Positions 34,267-46,499 of a stretch of 64,000 bases of DNA are shown here, in pieces (position 1 is the stretch's first letter; each line of letters starts with the position of its first letter). The notes under the pieces were generated by a model that saw only the letters and a list, made by a program, of their open reading frames with translations, had not been told where the DNA came from and did no database searches. Position numbers and translations under genes: made by a program. The stretch is taken from NCBI RefSeq assembly GCF_042453785.1, contig NC_091667.1, positions 21,689,501-21,753,500 on the forward strand, given 5' to 3'. Origin of the DNA: Malus domestica. Taxonomy: Eukaryota; Streptophyta; Magnoliopsida; Rosales; Rosaceae.

Positions 34267-35329
34267 CAGTGAAGCAGAAGCCCGACAGCAGCCCTCAACC
34301 GGCGCCAACCTCCCGGGGAGCTGTGTGCTCGTCGGCCAGGAAACATCCCCAACGGAAATTCCTGACGCGAACAGGCACAATTTGATTTTTGCTGCTGTAA
34401 TTCTCCAACCTAGCTATTTCGTCTTTATTTCCGCATTACATTTCTCTAGCACACCAATCGGATGTAGTTGATTATCTTTTAGGGCTTGAAATTAAGTACT
34501 TCGAGAGTAAGTGTTTGACGTGAAAAAGGAGAGAGGGAGGCCGAAAGGAAGCTAGGGTTTAGAAATGAGAGGGTGAGCCTCTCACAAGAATGTTTTCATT
34601 GATACCATATGTATGATTTGATATAATTAGATGGATTTCATTGATAGGGTTAACACCTTTTATATGTACAATGTGACATCTGGCAACAAAGCCTTCGAGT
34701 ACAAGTAAAGGAATTGCATATATATATGTGGAAGAATATAAAAAGCTCGTCGGAACTTGCGAAAAGAGTGTATAGTTGAAACACAATTTCTTCATTTCTC
34801 TTGCTTTCTTGCTTACAATCTTTCTGTTATAAGTTCTGCCATGTGATTTCGTGGGATAGCCTTTGTGAGATACGAGAGATCGACGAGTTTGCTTCTTTCT
34901 GGAATTTGGCTTTTCTTTTAACTTATCGGAGCCGTGATTTTAGCCATAGCTTATCCGAGCTATAGGTCGTCATCGTTGGAGGCCCATTTTAGCACAAAGG
35001 ATCTGTATCTCACTAGACGTTGTTTTATTTATGCTTAAATATTGTAAATGGGAAGGTTAGGATTCATTGTTATACAATCAGCAATTAATGAACGCTCCAC
35101 AGTCGTTGACTCTTGATTTTCGATAATATGATGATACAACAGTAATTAACTACTAAAACCAAAGAGAAATGCTAATTTGCAGACTAAACATGGACAATGA
35201 TATCCCATGTTCAAGAAACAGAGCAAGTGCTCCAAGAAACAGAACTAAACATGAACAATGATATCCCATGTTCTTTTTTTTTTTTTTGGTCAATTATCCC
35301 ATGTTCAAATAGTTGATACATTTAAACTA

Positions 35330-35640
35330 CCATACAAAAATAAATAAATAAATAAAAAGAAAAAAAAGAGGAAAGCACAGCCAAGCCTCAAAAGGCACAA
35401 AAGGATGGCCCTAAAGCCATCCAGTAAAAAGAACCTAATTAAAAGGGGCCAAGGAAGCCCATCTCTTGAAAGAACAAGAACCAACGCCCATCTGTGGTTT
35501 CTCACCCTCGCTGCAGCCGCATGAGCTGCTCTATTTGTCTGCCTTGACACCCATCGCATCTGAAAGCATTGAGAAACGACTAAAACCTTCAAAACACAAT
35601 GGAGAAAATTTTCCACATTACACTAACACTCTTTTTTGTC
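35330..35640 (-). pseudogene. LINE 3' end with RNase H-like C-terminus
   Basis: The minus-strand translation includes QCFQMRWVSRQTNRAAHAAA, matching the RNase H end of plant LINEs (a W-V-x-R-x-x-N-x-x-A-H pattern). It is followed by a short hydrophobic low-complexity tail and a T/A-rich end on the plus strand. This is a 5'-truncated, decayed insertion. Confidence 0.6.
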
Positions 35641-36059
35641 ACAACTCCTTTAGAGTCATTCTCTTAAAAGTGGAATTCTCAATAAACTTTTTGTCACATC
35701 ATGTTTTTAGCACAATATTTTATAATATTGACATGGAAATTAACGTTAAACTATGATGTGACAGAATCCATAAAGAGTCACACTTTAAGAGTCTCCTTAA
35801 CATTTCTCAAAACCAAATGGAAAATAATCAAATTAATTGGTTTCATTAAATAATTTAGGTTTTGACCAAAAAAATGATTTAGGTTATTGTAGAAACTATA
35901 ATTTTGGAGAATTGTATAACTCGTATGCCTTGGAGATGTTCATGCATGTATCACAAGAAAAGTCAACCAATGTTAGTGATTATTGCCAACTTTTCTTGTA
36001 GTGATGTGTGTGATTGGGCGTTGTTAAACGCTTGAAATCCATCTTAATTATGTCATTTT

Positions 36060-36330
36060 TTTTTCGTTAAATAAAGAGTAATATCAACGGGGCAAATCTA
36101 AAGAGAACATGAAACATAAAGCAGGGAGAGAGAAACTCTCAAAGCACCCACAAATGAAAGGGAAAAGAATCCCAAAACAAAGCCTAACCCACGTAAGGGA
36201 AAATGACAAGAAAGCCAAGAGCCTAAGGAACAACATTTTTTTGTTATGGAGGATCATCATGTTAATGGTGGAGAGCTTAACATGCAAAGTACATAGCCGA
36301 TACTTGATCATATTAGTGATCAACTGAAGA
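36060..36330 (-). mobile_element. Probable LINE 3' untranslated tail
   Basis: On the minus strand the sequence ends ATTACTCTTTATTTAACGAA plus an A run and has a LINE-like tail, with no coding domain. It is assigned by resemblance only, supported by other LINE pieces nearby. Confidence 0.35.
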
Positions 36331-36371
36331 AGAGCAGCAAGGGGATTTTCTACAATTGTTGAACATGCGGT

Positions 36372-37025
36372 TAAGTCATCTCCAACCGAATGATCCAGAG
36401 GGCCAGATGGCCGAAAATAGCCCGAAAATCGTCTCCAACTGAGGGCTAGGCCAGAGGGCTCGTGGGCCTCACGAAATCTGAAAGGGCCAAAGGGCCTCAC
36501 AAGCAGCCAGCCAACCAACCCAGGCTAGGCTAGAGGGCTGAGTATTCCTGTCGGTTATAACCAACAAGAATGCTTAAACAAAAATTTGAATCCAACTGCT
36601 AGCTGACTAGCTGTTGTATTCAATTTTTATTTTTTTGGTTTTTTGGGCCATTTTTTTTAATTCTTAAAAATTCAAAAAAAAATTCCCATAAATACCTAAA
36701 CCATTCATTAAATTGAAGTGCTAATTTTTTTGGTTTTTTGGGCCAATTACCGTTGTAGTTTTTAAATATAAGTTGTAATTTTTAAATTTGAGTTGTTGTA
36801 GTTTTTAAATTTAAATAATAAATTATGTTTGGCTCCATTACCCTTTGGCACTCGGTTGGAGAAGGTTTGTTGTGACATGGTTAAAACAAGCCCTATGGCC
36901 CTTTGGCCCTCGGTTGGAGACGAAGGAAAATATGGCCATGTACTGTTTATTAAAATATTAATATCTTGGAGGGCTAGAGGGCTAAAACGAGCCATCTGGC
37001 TTGCCCTCGGCTAAAGATGGCCTTA
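36372..37025. mobile_element. MITE-like element, GATGGCCTTA family, copy 1
   Basis: The left end is TTAAGTCATCTCCAACCGA and the right end is CTCGGCTAAAGATGGCCTTA, which are imperfect inverted repeats. GGGCTAGAGGGCT and GCCCTCGGTTGGAGA motifs repeat inside. Related elements are at about 37801-38513 and 43300-43609. Confidence 0.55.
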
Positions 37026-37620
37026 TTACATTCACACCGTATGCAATAGATAGTGATTGCAAGAGAGAGCTTTCTAACCACCACGGGAATGGATTTCCCA
37101 CGCCAATGGGCTGCCACATAGTCCACAAAAAAAAGGGCATGGAGGATGAAGCCAAGGAACCCCACACCTCATCAACACATGTTGCCATATGCCTTCAGTA
37201 AAGGGGCATTCAATGAAGAGGTGGGAATGAGATTCCAAGTCAAAGTCGCAAAGCACACCGTTGAGATTGGCACAAGAAGAAAATTGACCAAAAGCGTAGT
37301 CAGCTTATTCTTGATGGCTAACTAAAAAACAAAATTCACACACGGAATACAAGCATTATGCCACAAAAAGTGATCCCAAGGAATTTTTGGAGCCACACAA
37401 CAAATGCAATTCCATATAGAAGCTGAAGAGAAAATACCGTTGTTATTAGGAAACCAAAATGAGGAATCCAAACTCTGCGAATGTAATTCCACATAGAAGC
37501 CGAAGAGAAAACACCTTGTTGCTAGGTAACCAAAATGAGGAATCCAAACTCTGAGAAGAAGGCACAATACTATAGGAATTTGATTGAATGAAACGATATA
37601 TCTTGAGACAGATGAACTCT
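37026..37620 (-). pseudogene. LINE fragment with zinc-binding (zf-RVT) region
   Basis: Minus-strand frames include CDFDLESHSHLFIECPFTEG followed by IWQHVLMRCGVPW, the Cys/His block found after the reverse transcriptase in plant LINEs. Frames before and after are broken. Partial duplicates of a CATAGAAGC...GAGAAAA segment near 37410-37560 show local duplication. Confidence 0.65.
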
Positions 37621-37800
37621 AAAAACTCCAAAAATACTATTCATCACATAAATACACTATTCGTGCGAAGATTACTATTCACATCTAGAACTCGTCAATC
37701 TGAACTGCTCTTATAGTCCTACGTCATATTGGGTAAATGGTTGTGCATGGTACAACTACGAGTTGAAACTAGGTATGCACATATGGAGCAGTAATATAAG

Positions 37801-38513
37801 TAAGGTCATCTCCAACCTGGCCGGTCAAAGGGCATAGGCCAAAACATGACTCTTTTTGACACAAAATCCATCTCCAATTGAGGGCTGAGCCAAAAAAAAT
37901 TGGAACCCATGGGGCCAAAATCCAAGCAAATGGCCAGCGAGCTGGGCATCCTTAGCCAGCCAACCAGCCTGAAATGTTGGGCCGAGCTGTCAACAACCCA
38001 CTTGCTAGCTGATGTCAACTAGTCATTGGATTTGATATTTTTTTTTTTTTAAGATGAATTTAAAAAAAAAATCTAGTTTTTTTCTTATAAATATATAAGT
38101 CATCATATCTACTCCATTTCTCACATCATTTTCACCATTCCATACTATTTTACCTCATTTTATTTCACATCTTCACATTCTTTAAACTATTATCCGAAAA
38201 AGTAACTACTTTTTTTTTTGAAGCCAAATAGACATAACATTCCAAAAAATTATTAAAATTACATAAAGATAAGAAATATGGAGAGTTACTCATTTAGAAA
38301 TATGGTAGTTTAATTCAATTAACCAATAAAGTTAAAGAACAAACTTAAAAATAATAAATTATTGAGGTGGCTAAAAAATAGCCTCATTTAGTTGGAGATG
38401 GTATATGAATATAGACTGACATTGTTCATTAAAAAATTATTTCTTGTAGGGTTACAATCTGAACGAAGGTTAAACATAGCTCATTCGGTTGGAGATGGCC
38501 TAATGATTTATCT
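37801..38513. mobile_element. MITE-like element, GATGGCCTTA family, copy 2
   Basis: The left end is TAAGGTCATCTCCAACC and the right end is GGTTGGAGATGGCCTAA, an inverted pair. A second inward copy of TTGGAGATGG near 38390 suggests a nested or rearranged element. No coding content. Confidence 0.5.
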
Positions 38514-38524
38514 TTCAAGCATCG

Positions 38525-39062
38525 TAAAGTACGATCTGAATAAAACAAAAAAGATAATTAATCTAACTAAGTAGATTATGGTTGTACTCGTCACCTTGTT
38601 TGAGGAGAATAGATGGATCTGGTGAAGTAATCGATTGAAGGAGGTAGGGAAACAAAAAATAATAAAAATCTAAGCAGATAATACAATCCGAATGAAACAA
38701 AGAGATAATGAGGTGGACAGATACAATTGGCCCTTTTATTCTTATGTAAACCTCCACTGATAGTTCATGCTCTTGTTAACCAATTAATTATAGTTAGGGC
38801 TGGTTTGGTATTGATGTGCTTTGAAAAAAAAAAAACTACTTCTGCTGTGCTGTGAGAATAAGCTCATTTTTGTTGCTTCATGTTTTCAGCTTTTTTTTCA
38901 TCTAAAACTGTGAAAATAAGCTGTTTTTAAGTGTTTACCAAATACCTTTTTGAGCTCAACTTTTTTTTATACCCATTTTTTATAAAAGCATCTCACTACC
39001 AAATTAGTACTTAAGCTGGTCTGAACTTTCAAGTGAAGCTTAGGGGTGAGATGCGGCAGATA
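38525..39062 (+). repeat. Segmental repeat, copy 2 (interrupted by a MITE)
   Basis: This matches 26540-26875 on both sides of the MITE at 38797-39010. The copies differ by scattered substitutions and small indels. It ends about 140 bp before the PPR fragment. Confidence 0.8.
38797..39010. mobile_element. Tourist/PIF-Harbinger-like MITE with empty site available
   Basis: This 214-bp element starts GGGCTGGTTTGGTATTG and its inverted end is GTACTAATTTGGTAGTG. It is flanked by TTA at 38794-38796 and 39011-39013. The other segmental copy (26540-26875) lacks it, confirming it as an insertion. It is the same family as 8250-8620. Confidence 0.85.
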
Positions 39063-39203
39063 GTGTAGGGTAATGCTAAAAAGATCAAGTTTTTTATATT
39101 AAATAATGTTATTGTAGATGATTATATTATTAATTTAAGTGTCAATTAACATGTTTGCACCCTCAAATCAAATTAATTGGTTTTATAACTATAGTATATA
39201 GCG

Positions 39204-39784
39204 GATGCAACTATATGGGGTGCTTTTATCACATCCCGTCGAATCCAAAAAAACCTGAGGTTTGCAGAGACTGCAGCAAAGAACCACTTTGAGTTGGAAC
39301 CTCATAATCCAGCCAGTTATGTCTTGATGACGAACTTATATTCGATGTCAAACAGATGGAAGGATGTGAAGCGTCTCAAAGATTCGATGAAGAACGCCAG
39401 CGTGAAGAATGGGCCCGTATGGAGCTGGATACAAATTGATCAGACAATTCATATGTTTTCGGCACAAGGGAAAACCTCATACCGATACAGGATAAGTACA
39501 TTTTGAATTGTATCATTTGGTTCATGAGATGAAGAAAGTGGGGTGTGAGGTTGAAAAGAAGAAGCTGCTGCTAAGTCGTACGGAGAAGCTGGCCATTGCT
39601 TACGGACTGATGAATACGAAAAGTGAAGAAACAATCAGGGTGATTAAGAACACACGAGTTTGTTCCGATTGCCATACAGAAGCAAAATACATGTCGTTAG
39701 TGCGTAAACGCGAGATTTTCCCTGAGGACGGTGTTCGGTTTCACCATTTCAGGGAAGGAGTGTACCTGCAATGACTGCTGGTAA
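39204..39784 (+). pseudogene. 3' end of a DYW-type pentatricopeptide repeat gene, disrupted
   Basis: The open part reads DATIWGAFITSRRIQKNLRF, then FELEPHNPASYVLMTNLYS and GPVWSWIQIDQTIHMFSAQG, the E/E+ region of plant PPR proteins that act in organelle RNA editing. A frame shift and an in-frame TAA then occur around 39480-39500. The DYW-like part continues (ELYHLVHEMKKVGCE, VIKNTRVCSDCHTEAKYM). A second shift, consistent with a 2-base loss near 39762, puts the terminal CNDCW in another frame before TAA at 39782. Zinc-site residues (CSDCH) remain. No upstream PPR repeats are found in the window, so the fragment is both 5'-truncated and broken. From memory it corresponds to At4g01030. Confidence 0.88.
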
Positions 39785-40599
39785 GGAGGGAGGGCTACAA
39801 AATGCTTCAACCGGCTCAGACGGAGCTAAGATCAAGGCAGATGGGGTGAGAACTTCACCCCAATTGGTCAAGTTTAAGGTGAATGCTCCATGTAATAACA
39901 GTGAATCCTACACACAGCTCACCCGTGTAGGGATGCCAGCCGGTTGCGATTACACGACGGAAGCTCCATTGCATGTTCTCATCAATCTGTGCGGTGTATT
40001 CTCATTGAATTCCACAACACTGAAGTTATATACGAAAGAATAGGTCATTATTATTGAGGCATCGGCATATAATCCAACAAGTAGAAAGACAGAAGTAACG
40101 CGTTTACGATAATTTATTAAGAATGCAAATACATAAGGTATATACAAAAACAAACAACAACGCAACAGCGGTTCGAAGCCCAGAATCCTCCCTGCACTAC
40201 ATGAAAACCCCAATTCCATAGATACCATCTGTTTCCAAGATAAATATTTACAGATCAGAGCATACTAACATCGGTATCACCATGCACGAAACACAGGAAC
40301 AATAAAACTCACAGTAGCTTTCCCTTTCCATCCATGGAGAGCTTATAAAAACCTATAAAGCTCGTCCATCAAACATGAATACGAGAAACCCCAGCATCAT
40401 TTCCAGTGTGAGAAGAATATATGCGAGAGCAATTGGAAAGAGGGTAGGAAGGATGTTCATCAGTCAGATGCAAAAGGTCCAAAACTTCTGTGAATGGAAG
40501 GAAAGCTCGGACTATCTCTACACAGCATTTGAGACAAAAAAAACCACATGGTTGGTTTACCTATAGCCTATCGTACTCCTGTGCCATTCCCCAACTCCA
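39785..40599. other. Intergenic between the PPR fragment and PYL
   Basis: This holds the 3' side of the PYL gene, including its likely 3' UTR on the minus strand. Nothing else is recognised; the frames at 39771-40043 and 39950-40228 have no known content. Confidence 0.45.
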
Positions 40600-42788
40600 C
40601 TAATGATTGATAGGTTCAGTTCGGTCCTGGACAGCCATCCTCTCTGAGACATCAGCCAAAGACTTGAGGTTGCACCGGATCAGGGCCTCAACAAAGTAGC
40701 ACGTCTCATCCTTGGTATTCCCCTCAGGCACATCCACTACAAAGGATTCAATAACAAGTGTCCCCGGTCTTCCTTCAATAACCTCAGGGTGTACAGTAAT
40801 AATTGAAGAGTAGTTCTGCAATTTCAAAGAACATATAGAAATGAGGTTAGGAAGGCGTTCGTGTACCACATAATAATACAGGTGTAAAAAGAATATTTTC
40901 CAAATATCAATGAAAAAATTGTAAACTAATTTGGGCATAATAAAATGACAAAATACATATTTCATGCACGTGATGGCCAGATGCTGCCAGCGTTGTCTGT
41001 ATACTGAAAACCAGACAAATGTTGCTGTTATCAATATTACATGTTTTAGGATTAAGTCTTGAGACACGTTGAGAATGCTACGGGCAATCGCTAAGGAACC
41101 CTAAACCCTATTTGCAGGCACATATTACATGCACTCCTCATACCATGCATACATAGCATGTGAGGTAATTGGATGGGACCTATCCATACATATTGCCCCA
41201 TCAACGTCTGAGTGACTATGGCTGTCACGAACAAGCAGCTGTTGCTACCAGTTAAAAACAAACTATCTTCACTCTTTCTAAAAATAGAAAGTGAAACAAA
41301 TCAATTATTGACAACTTGATTATGAAAATCAATATATTCAAAAGGAAACATTGTCAAAAGCATTTCCAAGCTAAACAGCCACTCATTATCCATTCACACA
41401 CAGAGAACCCTAAAATATATTCTGCTGATTAAAGAACAGACACAAAAGAACATATATGAAACCCTCAGGCACGCAGATGGAACAGTCCCAAACTACAAAT
41501 CTATACAGCAGCTTATTTTGTTTGAAACCTTCTTGATTTTTTTACTTTTAATGCCATGTGTGCCAGAAATTTTAGTTAGGTTAATCTGAAACTATTTGTG
41601 TAGTGTGGAGTTGTGAAATGTGTATGAGTGGCATAAAACACAGCAACAGAGACAAGCTTACTTCCTATTTGACAATCAAATGGATAAAAGCAAGAACACA
41701 CCAGTAGGTAAAGGCACAAGAAAACTTCTTACCCTTAGCCTATGATCACCGCCAACAATCCTGATTCCAAGAATGTGCTCATCATCATCAAGAAGCTCCA
41801 GCCTCTCAGTGCTGGTCGTTGCTGGCAGCCCAGATTTAACATTCACCTCTCTAACGCTCCCAATGCCAAGGTCCCCCTTCATGGTGCACCGACTAACAAA
41901 CGGCTTGTACTTCTGGGGTTGATCAAATCTCCTCACCAACGACCACACCTGATCAAAGACACCAACTTGATCACACCACTAAATCAACAACTTAGTCTTA
42001 TAGTAAACATAGCAACAGTGAACCCAAAAGGCAAGCGTCCAGCTTCCACTAGATCTTTGCCATTAAAAAACTAACAATTTGTTTGGCTACAGAAAGTGCA
42101 AAAAAGGAAACATTTTCTTTGCGTGCAAGCTAAAATTTAAGAAAGAAATGGAAAAGAAAAAGAAACACCCCTTATTCAAATTTTCATACTTCCTTAGGAT
42201 TTTCTTACACTTATCAGCAACCACAAAAACAATTACAACAAACTGAAAGGGGAGAATTATTAAACCGAACCATTTGGAATTCAATTTTCTTAAATCATCA
42301 CAAACAAAACCAAAATTACTTAAATTACCATCCTAATTTTGCCATAAATTACCATCCTCTACACAAATATTACATTTCAGCAACCACAAATTCATTGAAA
42401 CTAACAATCAAACTCGAATCTTAAAGCATATCCGACCAAATTGAACCAAATAACAAAACCCAGAAGAAAAAACAAAAAAAAGAACCCCCAAAAATTCCCA
42501 TAGTCCCCAATTTCCCAGATCTCCAAAACCAAAAAAAGTCAAACCCACCAAGAAAATCCTATCTTTAACAAAAAGTCATACAAATCAACACCACCCAAAA
42601 TCGAAAGAACCATAATTCGAAGCTCGATATACAGTCCAGAGAGAGATGAGGAGAGAGAGGCTTACGAGATGCACAGGGGCTTTGATGTGCCTGACCAGAG
42701 CCGATGTACACTGGTTCTCTCTGGGCTCGTGCCTGTGGTGCCTCCGTATGTACTCCGCCTCCATCGAATCACCGCCGCCGCTGCTCAT
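40600..42788 (-). CDS. PYR/PYL/RCAR abscisic acid receptor, subfamily I (PYL7-9 type)
   Basis: This soluble START-fold receptor binds abscisic acid and then inhibits clade A PP2C phosphatases, releasing SnRK2 kinases. Three exons on the minus strand, 42788-42666, 41948-41733 and 40815-40600, total 555 nt and give 184 aa; splice sites are GT-AG and phase 0. The gate loop SGLPA is at residues 80-84, the latch HRL at 110-112, and the C-terminal helix ends with [18 protein letters not shown]. The N-terminus ([19 protein letters not shown], after an eight-residue extension) is typical of PYL8/PYL9-like monomeric receptors. The start chosen is the first ATG in frame and gives [13 protein letters not shown]; the internal Met9 is a possible alternative. 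CT-rich leader sequence lies upstream. The exact paralogue number cannot be fixed from this window. Confidence 0.96.
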
Positions 42789-44117
42789 TTTTCAATAAAG
42801 TATTGTTTCCCTTCAATCTCTCAATCCCTCAATCCCTCGAACCCCTCGAACCGTTTCTTTCTCTCTTTTTTCTCTACAAACAAACGAGGACAACGGGAGA
42901 AGAAGGCAATACAAGAACAGACGCTTCCAGAGAGAGAGAAAATATGCTTTTCTTTATTTCTTGAGAGAGAGAGAGGCTTTTGGTGTGAAAAAAAGTAGCT
43001 TCGCTTGGCGGGTTATCAAAAAAAACTAGGAGGAGAGTCCACTCTGTCCCACCGACAAGACAATTTTTTAGTCCCGAAAATTAAGCCCAAGGCCTTTTTT
43101 TTTTTTTTTTTCCCTTTGGGTCTGTTTATACTCATTTACATGTAAATAAAAAATTACAAATAATATGGTAATTACAATTAGTTTAATTAAATTACATGTA
43201 GATTTACAGAACACGTGTATACGTCCAAGTAACGTTTTGCGTGAATGTAAACATAAATGTCCTGTCATATCATTAATATTAGATACTACAATAACAATGT
43301 AAGATCATTTTCAATCATAGAGGCTAAACGTAATCCTTAATTATATTTTAGACATTCAAAATATTTTAAAGACTACTTTATGGTTAAACTTTTCATCTCT
43401 AACCTGGGCTATATTTTGTTCTCCTAAATATTTTTTTACTTTTAGTTTTTACCAAACATAACTTGTCTTGGGGCTAAATGTTGTCTGTTTTGAAGCCAAA
43501 GTTAGTCTAATTCTATTAGCTCAATTCCCTTCAATCCTTTGTTTCTACACTGATTTTGTCAATATTAGGACTAAATACGATTTATAACCCTGGATTGAAG
43601 ATGGCCTAACGGTAACATATAAGTTACTCTTATGGACTATAAAAATAAGGTTTAAACTGGAGTATATAACCCTAGCCAACTTAAGGAAGAACGAGTTTTC
43701 CTTGAACCTGGGCTTCTATTAAAAAAGTGCTTTAAGCCTTTGTCAGTTTTTTTAATTAGTAAAATAATAGGAAAATGTTGGAAATTGTCCCCAAAATTTT
43801 GTCTACGGTTACATGGTGGTGAAGGATTGTGTAGTGACAGTCCACTCTCTGGCTTGGAATTGGGTTGGTTTGGTGGGTGGTCAAGTGGGGATGCTTTTTA
43901 TTGGGTAGCTAGCTTTTTGGGTTGAGTGGATGGGTTCTGCTGGCTTTTGTTTTATTAGCCGCTGAGTAAGTGGATGATTTTTAAAGTCGAGATTTGGTGG
44001 AGTGGGGTTGGGGATGATGCCCACTTGCGTCCTTTGCTTAGTTGCTACCATGGCTGTTACATATCATTCATCATTTTTCACATTATTTTAATGTAGTTGA
44101 ATATTATGATTGGAATA
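42789..44117. other. PYL upstream region and intergenic DNA
   Basis: The first about 200 bp are pyrimidine-rich on the minus strand (GA-rich on plus near 42930-42975) and form the likely PYL 5' leader and promoter. A 19-base T run lies near 43096. A MITE-like element is at 43300-43609. The rest has no recognisable content. Confidence 0.45.
43300..43609. mobile_element. MITE-like element, GATGGCCTTA family, copy 3
   Basis: The left end is TAAGATCATTTTCAATC and the right end is GATTGAAGATGGCCTAA, which are imperfect inverted repeats. The 310-bp body is non-coding. Confidence 0.55.
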
Positions 44118-46492
44118 TCACACATCCCGATCGGAGTCGAGGCATGTTGGCCGACACTCAAGGATAACGTAACCAAAAAGGAAAAGATGCACAAGAAAAT
44201 ATGAATAAATTTAAAACAAAATTAACATTTATTTAATCTAAAGTAAAGAGTGCGCAGTAGTAGGAAAAACTCATAAAACACAACTGTACAGAACATAGAT
44301 GGCGGTACGACATGAGTAGTGCAGTCGAAACTAATTAAGGTACTTAATACACAATCAGGAAAAAGCCCCTACATTTATCTATGGAAATGTCAAAATAAGC
44401 CGGGGATTCCTTGTACACCACAGGGTATTCAGCTAACTAGGTCCTGGAGGGATGAAAAACAAAAGGGTGAGTGGGCAAAACAAAGGTTTATAAAACACAT
44501 TTATTTTCTGAACATACTAACCCCTCGCCGTAAAACATGTATAGTTTCCAGAAAATCATACTACGTATAAGTATGAAATCAAATGTAAATCAACAATAAA
44601 TTCAGGAATACGCCAATCATAATATCTTAATAGTAGCATAATAAAATCAGGTGCTTATCAATCTATGCTAACACACGAGTTCATGCAGAGGGAATCTAAC
44701 ACGAACAGGACTGGGTGTAAACAAAATATACGCTCTAATACTACAATCACGTGAAGACTGGCGCTAGGCGCATCACATATGAGTCGAAGTTGCCTATTGC
44801 AACATGTACGATCGGACTGGCACCTACAATGAATCCAAGGTGAGCGTGCGGTGCAATGTGAACATACACGTAAAGTCTGGCCCTAGCTCGGGCGAGTACA
44901 ACACCGGTGCAAGCATGCATGATAAGCAAGTATAATGTATGTGAACATGCCATGACAATATATAAAAATCTCAACAATAATATGGCATTTTTAAAATTAA
45001 ATAGAACATGGCATGATAGGTGTAAAATCAATCCAAAAGCACATGTGGAAACTATAAACTTCATATATAATATATAAAAACAAATGCCCACTCACTAATA
45101 CGTCGATGAATCGTAGCCTCCTAGCCTTGTTTGTCCTCGTACCTCCTCGGGGTAAGTCTCACCAATATGTGAAATAACTTTACTAATAAATTAATTAGGA
45201 CATACACTAAAAGGCTAGGAAAATCCTCCATAGTTTTCTCAAACGAAGGGTTTAAATATATGAAAACATTCTACTCGACATCACAGACTTGTACATGTCA
45301 AGCACGAGCCGCCCAGAGGCCAGATGCGCCCTCACGAGCCGCCAGGTCGAGGCCACACGTGCACCCATACACATGCCACGCGCCTGACCCGCTGACAGAT
45401 GACAAAGGAATATTCCGTCAGATTTGACAGAATATTCTATTAAATATTAACGACGTTAGCATATTCTATTAACTTTAACGAAATATTCTCCTTCTTCTCC
45501 GGTTGTCCTCCTCCGCCGCCGTCTGGTTCGCCGGAAACTGGGGAATTTTCATCGAATTCTTGAAAAATGTTCAAACTTCATATCTTTTTCATTTCTCAAC
45601 CATTTTTTACGTACTTTATATGGAAATGAAGCTTATTAAGAGTAGAACAAGTCTATACCTTTTAAAAGGCAAAAAAGTGGACATAAATGGACTGAAATTA
45701 GCTCGAAAGTATCGGACCTATTTTCAACTCCTTGAAAATATGGGTTTCGTTAGTGGTCACGAGGAGTTGTGTAGTGGCCTCCAAATCTCCCAAAACCTTG
45801 TAACACGAGCTAGAAAACAACGGGGAAGCTCCACCCGAGTAGGAGCTCCGAGTTGGAAGCTCAAAACTCGTCCATTTTAAGATCGGTTTATATGAATGGA
45901 CTCGTGGGGATGAGTGGAGTTTAATGGTGGTGGTTTAAGGTTCGATATATGAAGTTGTTTTATGGTGCAAGGTTGTTGCAGAGAAGAGAGAGTGATGGGT
46001 GAGGGAGAGAAGAAGAAGAGAGAGAGAGAGAATGCTTTTCTGATTGGACAAAAGAGAGAGAGTATGTGTGTCTGATTGGGGGAGAAAATGTGGGAATAAA
46101 GTTGATTGGTGGGTGAGGTAGAGCAAGTGACGGGAGAGATGTTTAAAGAGGGAAGGGATAAGGTTTTGTACAATATAAAATGTACATAAAATCTGTAAAA
46201 TCTAACTCACCGAAACACTGTTTCCAACAATGAATAATTAGCACACACGTGTACAAATCTACCCATTGTTAATGCATTTTAACTAATCGTAACTTTTTCG
46301 TTACAAGTCTGATTCAGGTCTAACTCACATTCATGCATTCGTAACAACGAATACTAATTAATTACAATATCGAGAAAAATAATTTAAAAGTCGAATGACG
46401 TACGTCAGGTTCCACTTTGCCAAAAGGGCATAAACATCAATTTACACACTCGGGGAGAAAATTACATCGAAAATTAGGGACGGGTCGTCACA
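44118..46492 (-). mobile_element. Solo-LTR-like block, Ty3/gypsy style
   Basis: On the minus strand it starts TGTGACGACCCGTCCC and ends CGATCGGGATGTGTGA, a pattern common in long plant gypsy LTRs. Flanks GAATA (44113-44117) and AAATA (46493-46497) may be a decayed target duplication. No polyprotein domain or second LTR is present. The left end is less certain. Short open frames inside are not credible genes. Confidence 0.55.
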
Positions 46493-46499
46493 AAATAAC

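Larger units (their letters stand above)
32183..35300. other. Non-coding repeat-rich stretch
   Basis: Apart from the SINE this holds a non-coding region at about 32600-34470 with internal tandem motifs (see 33690-34165 and 34189-34266), probably part of a non-autonomous LTR element. I could not find its ends. A (CT)n tract lies at 33222-33240. From 34500 to 35300 nothing is recognised beyond A/T-rich DNA and a duplicated ATGATATCCCATGTTC motif near 35190-35275. Confidence 0.4.
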
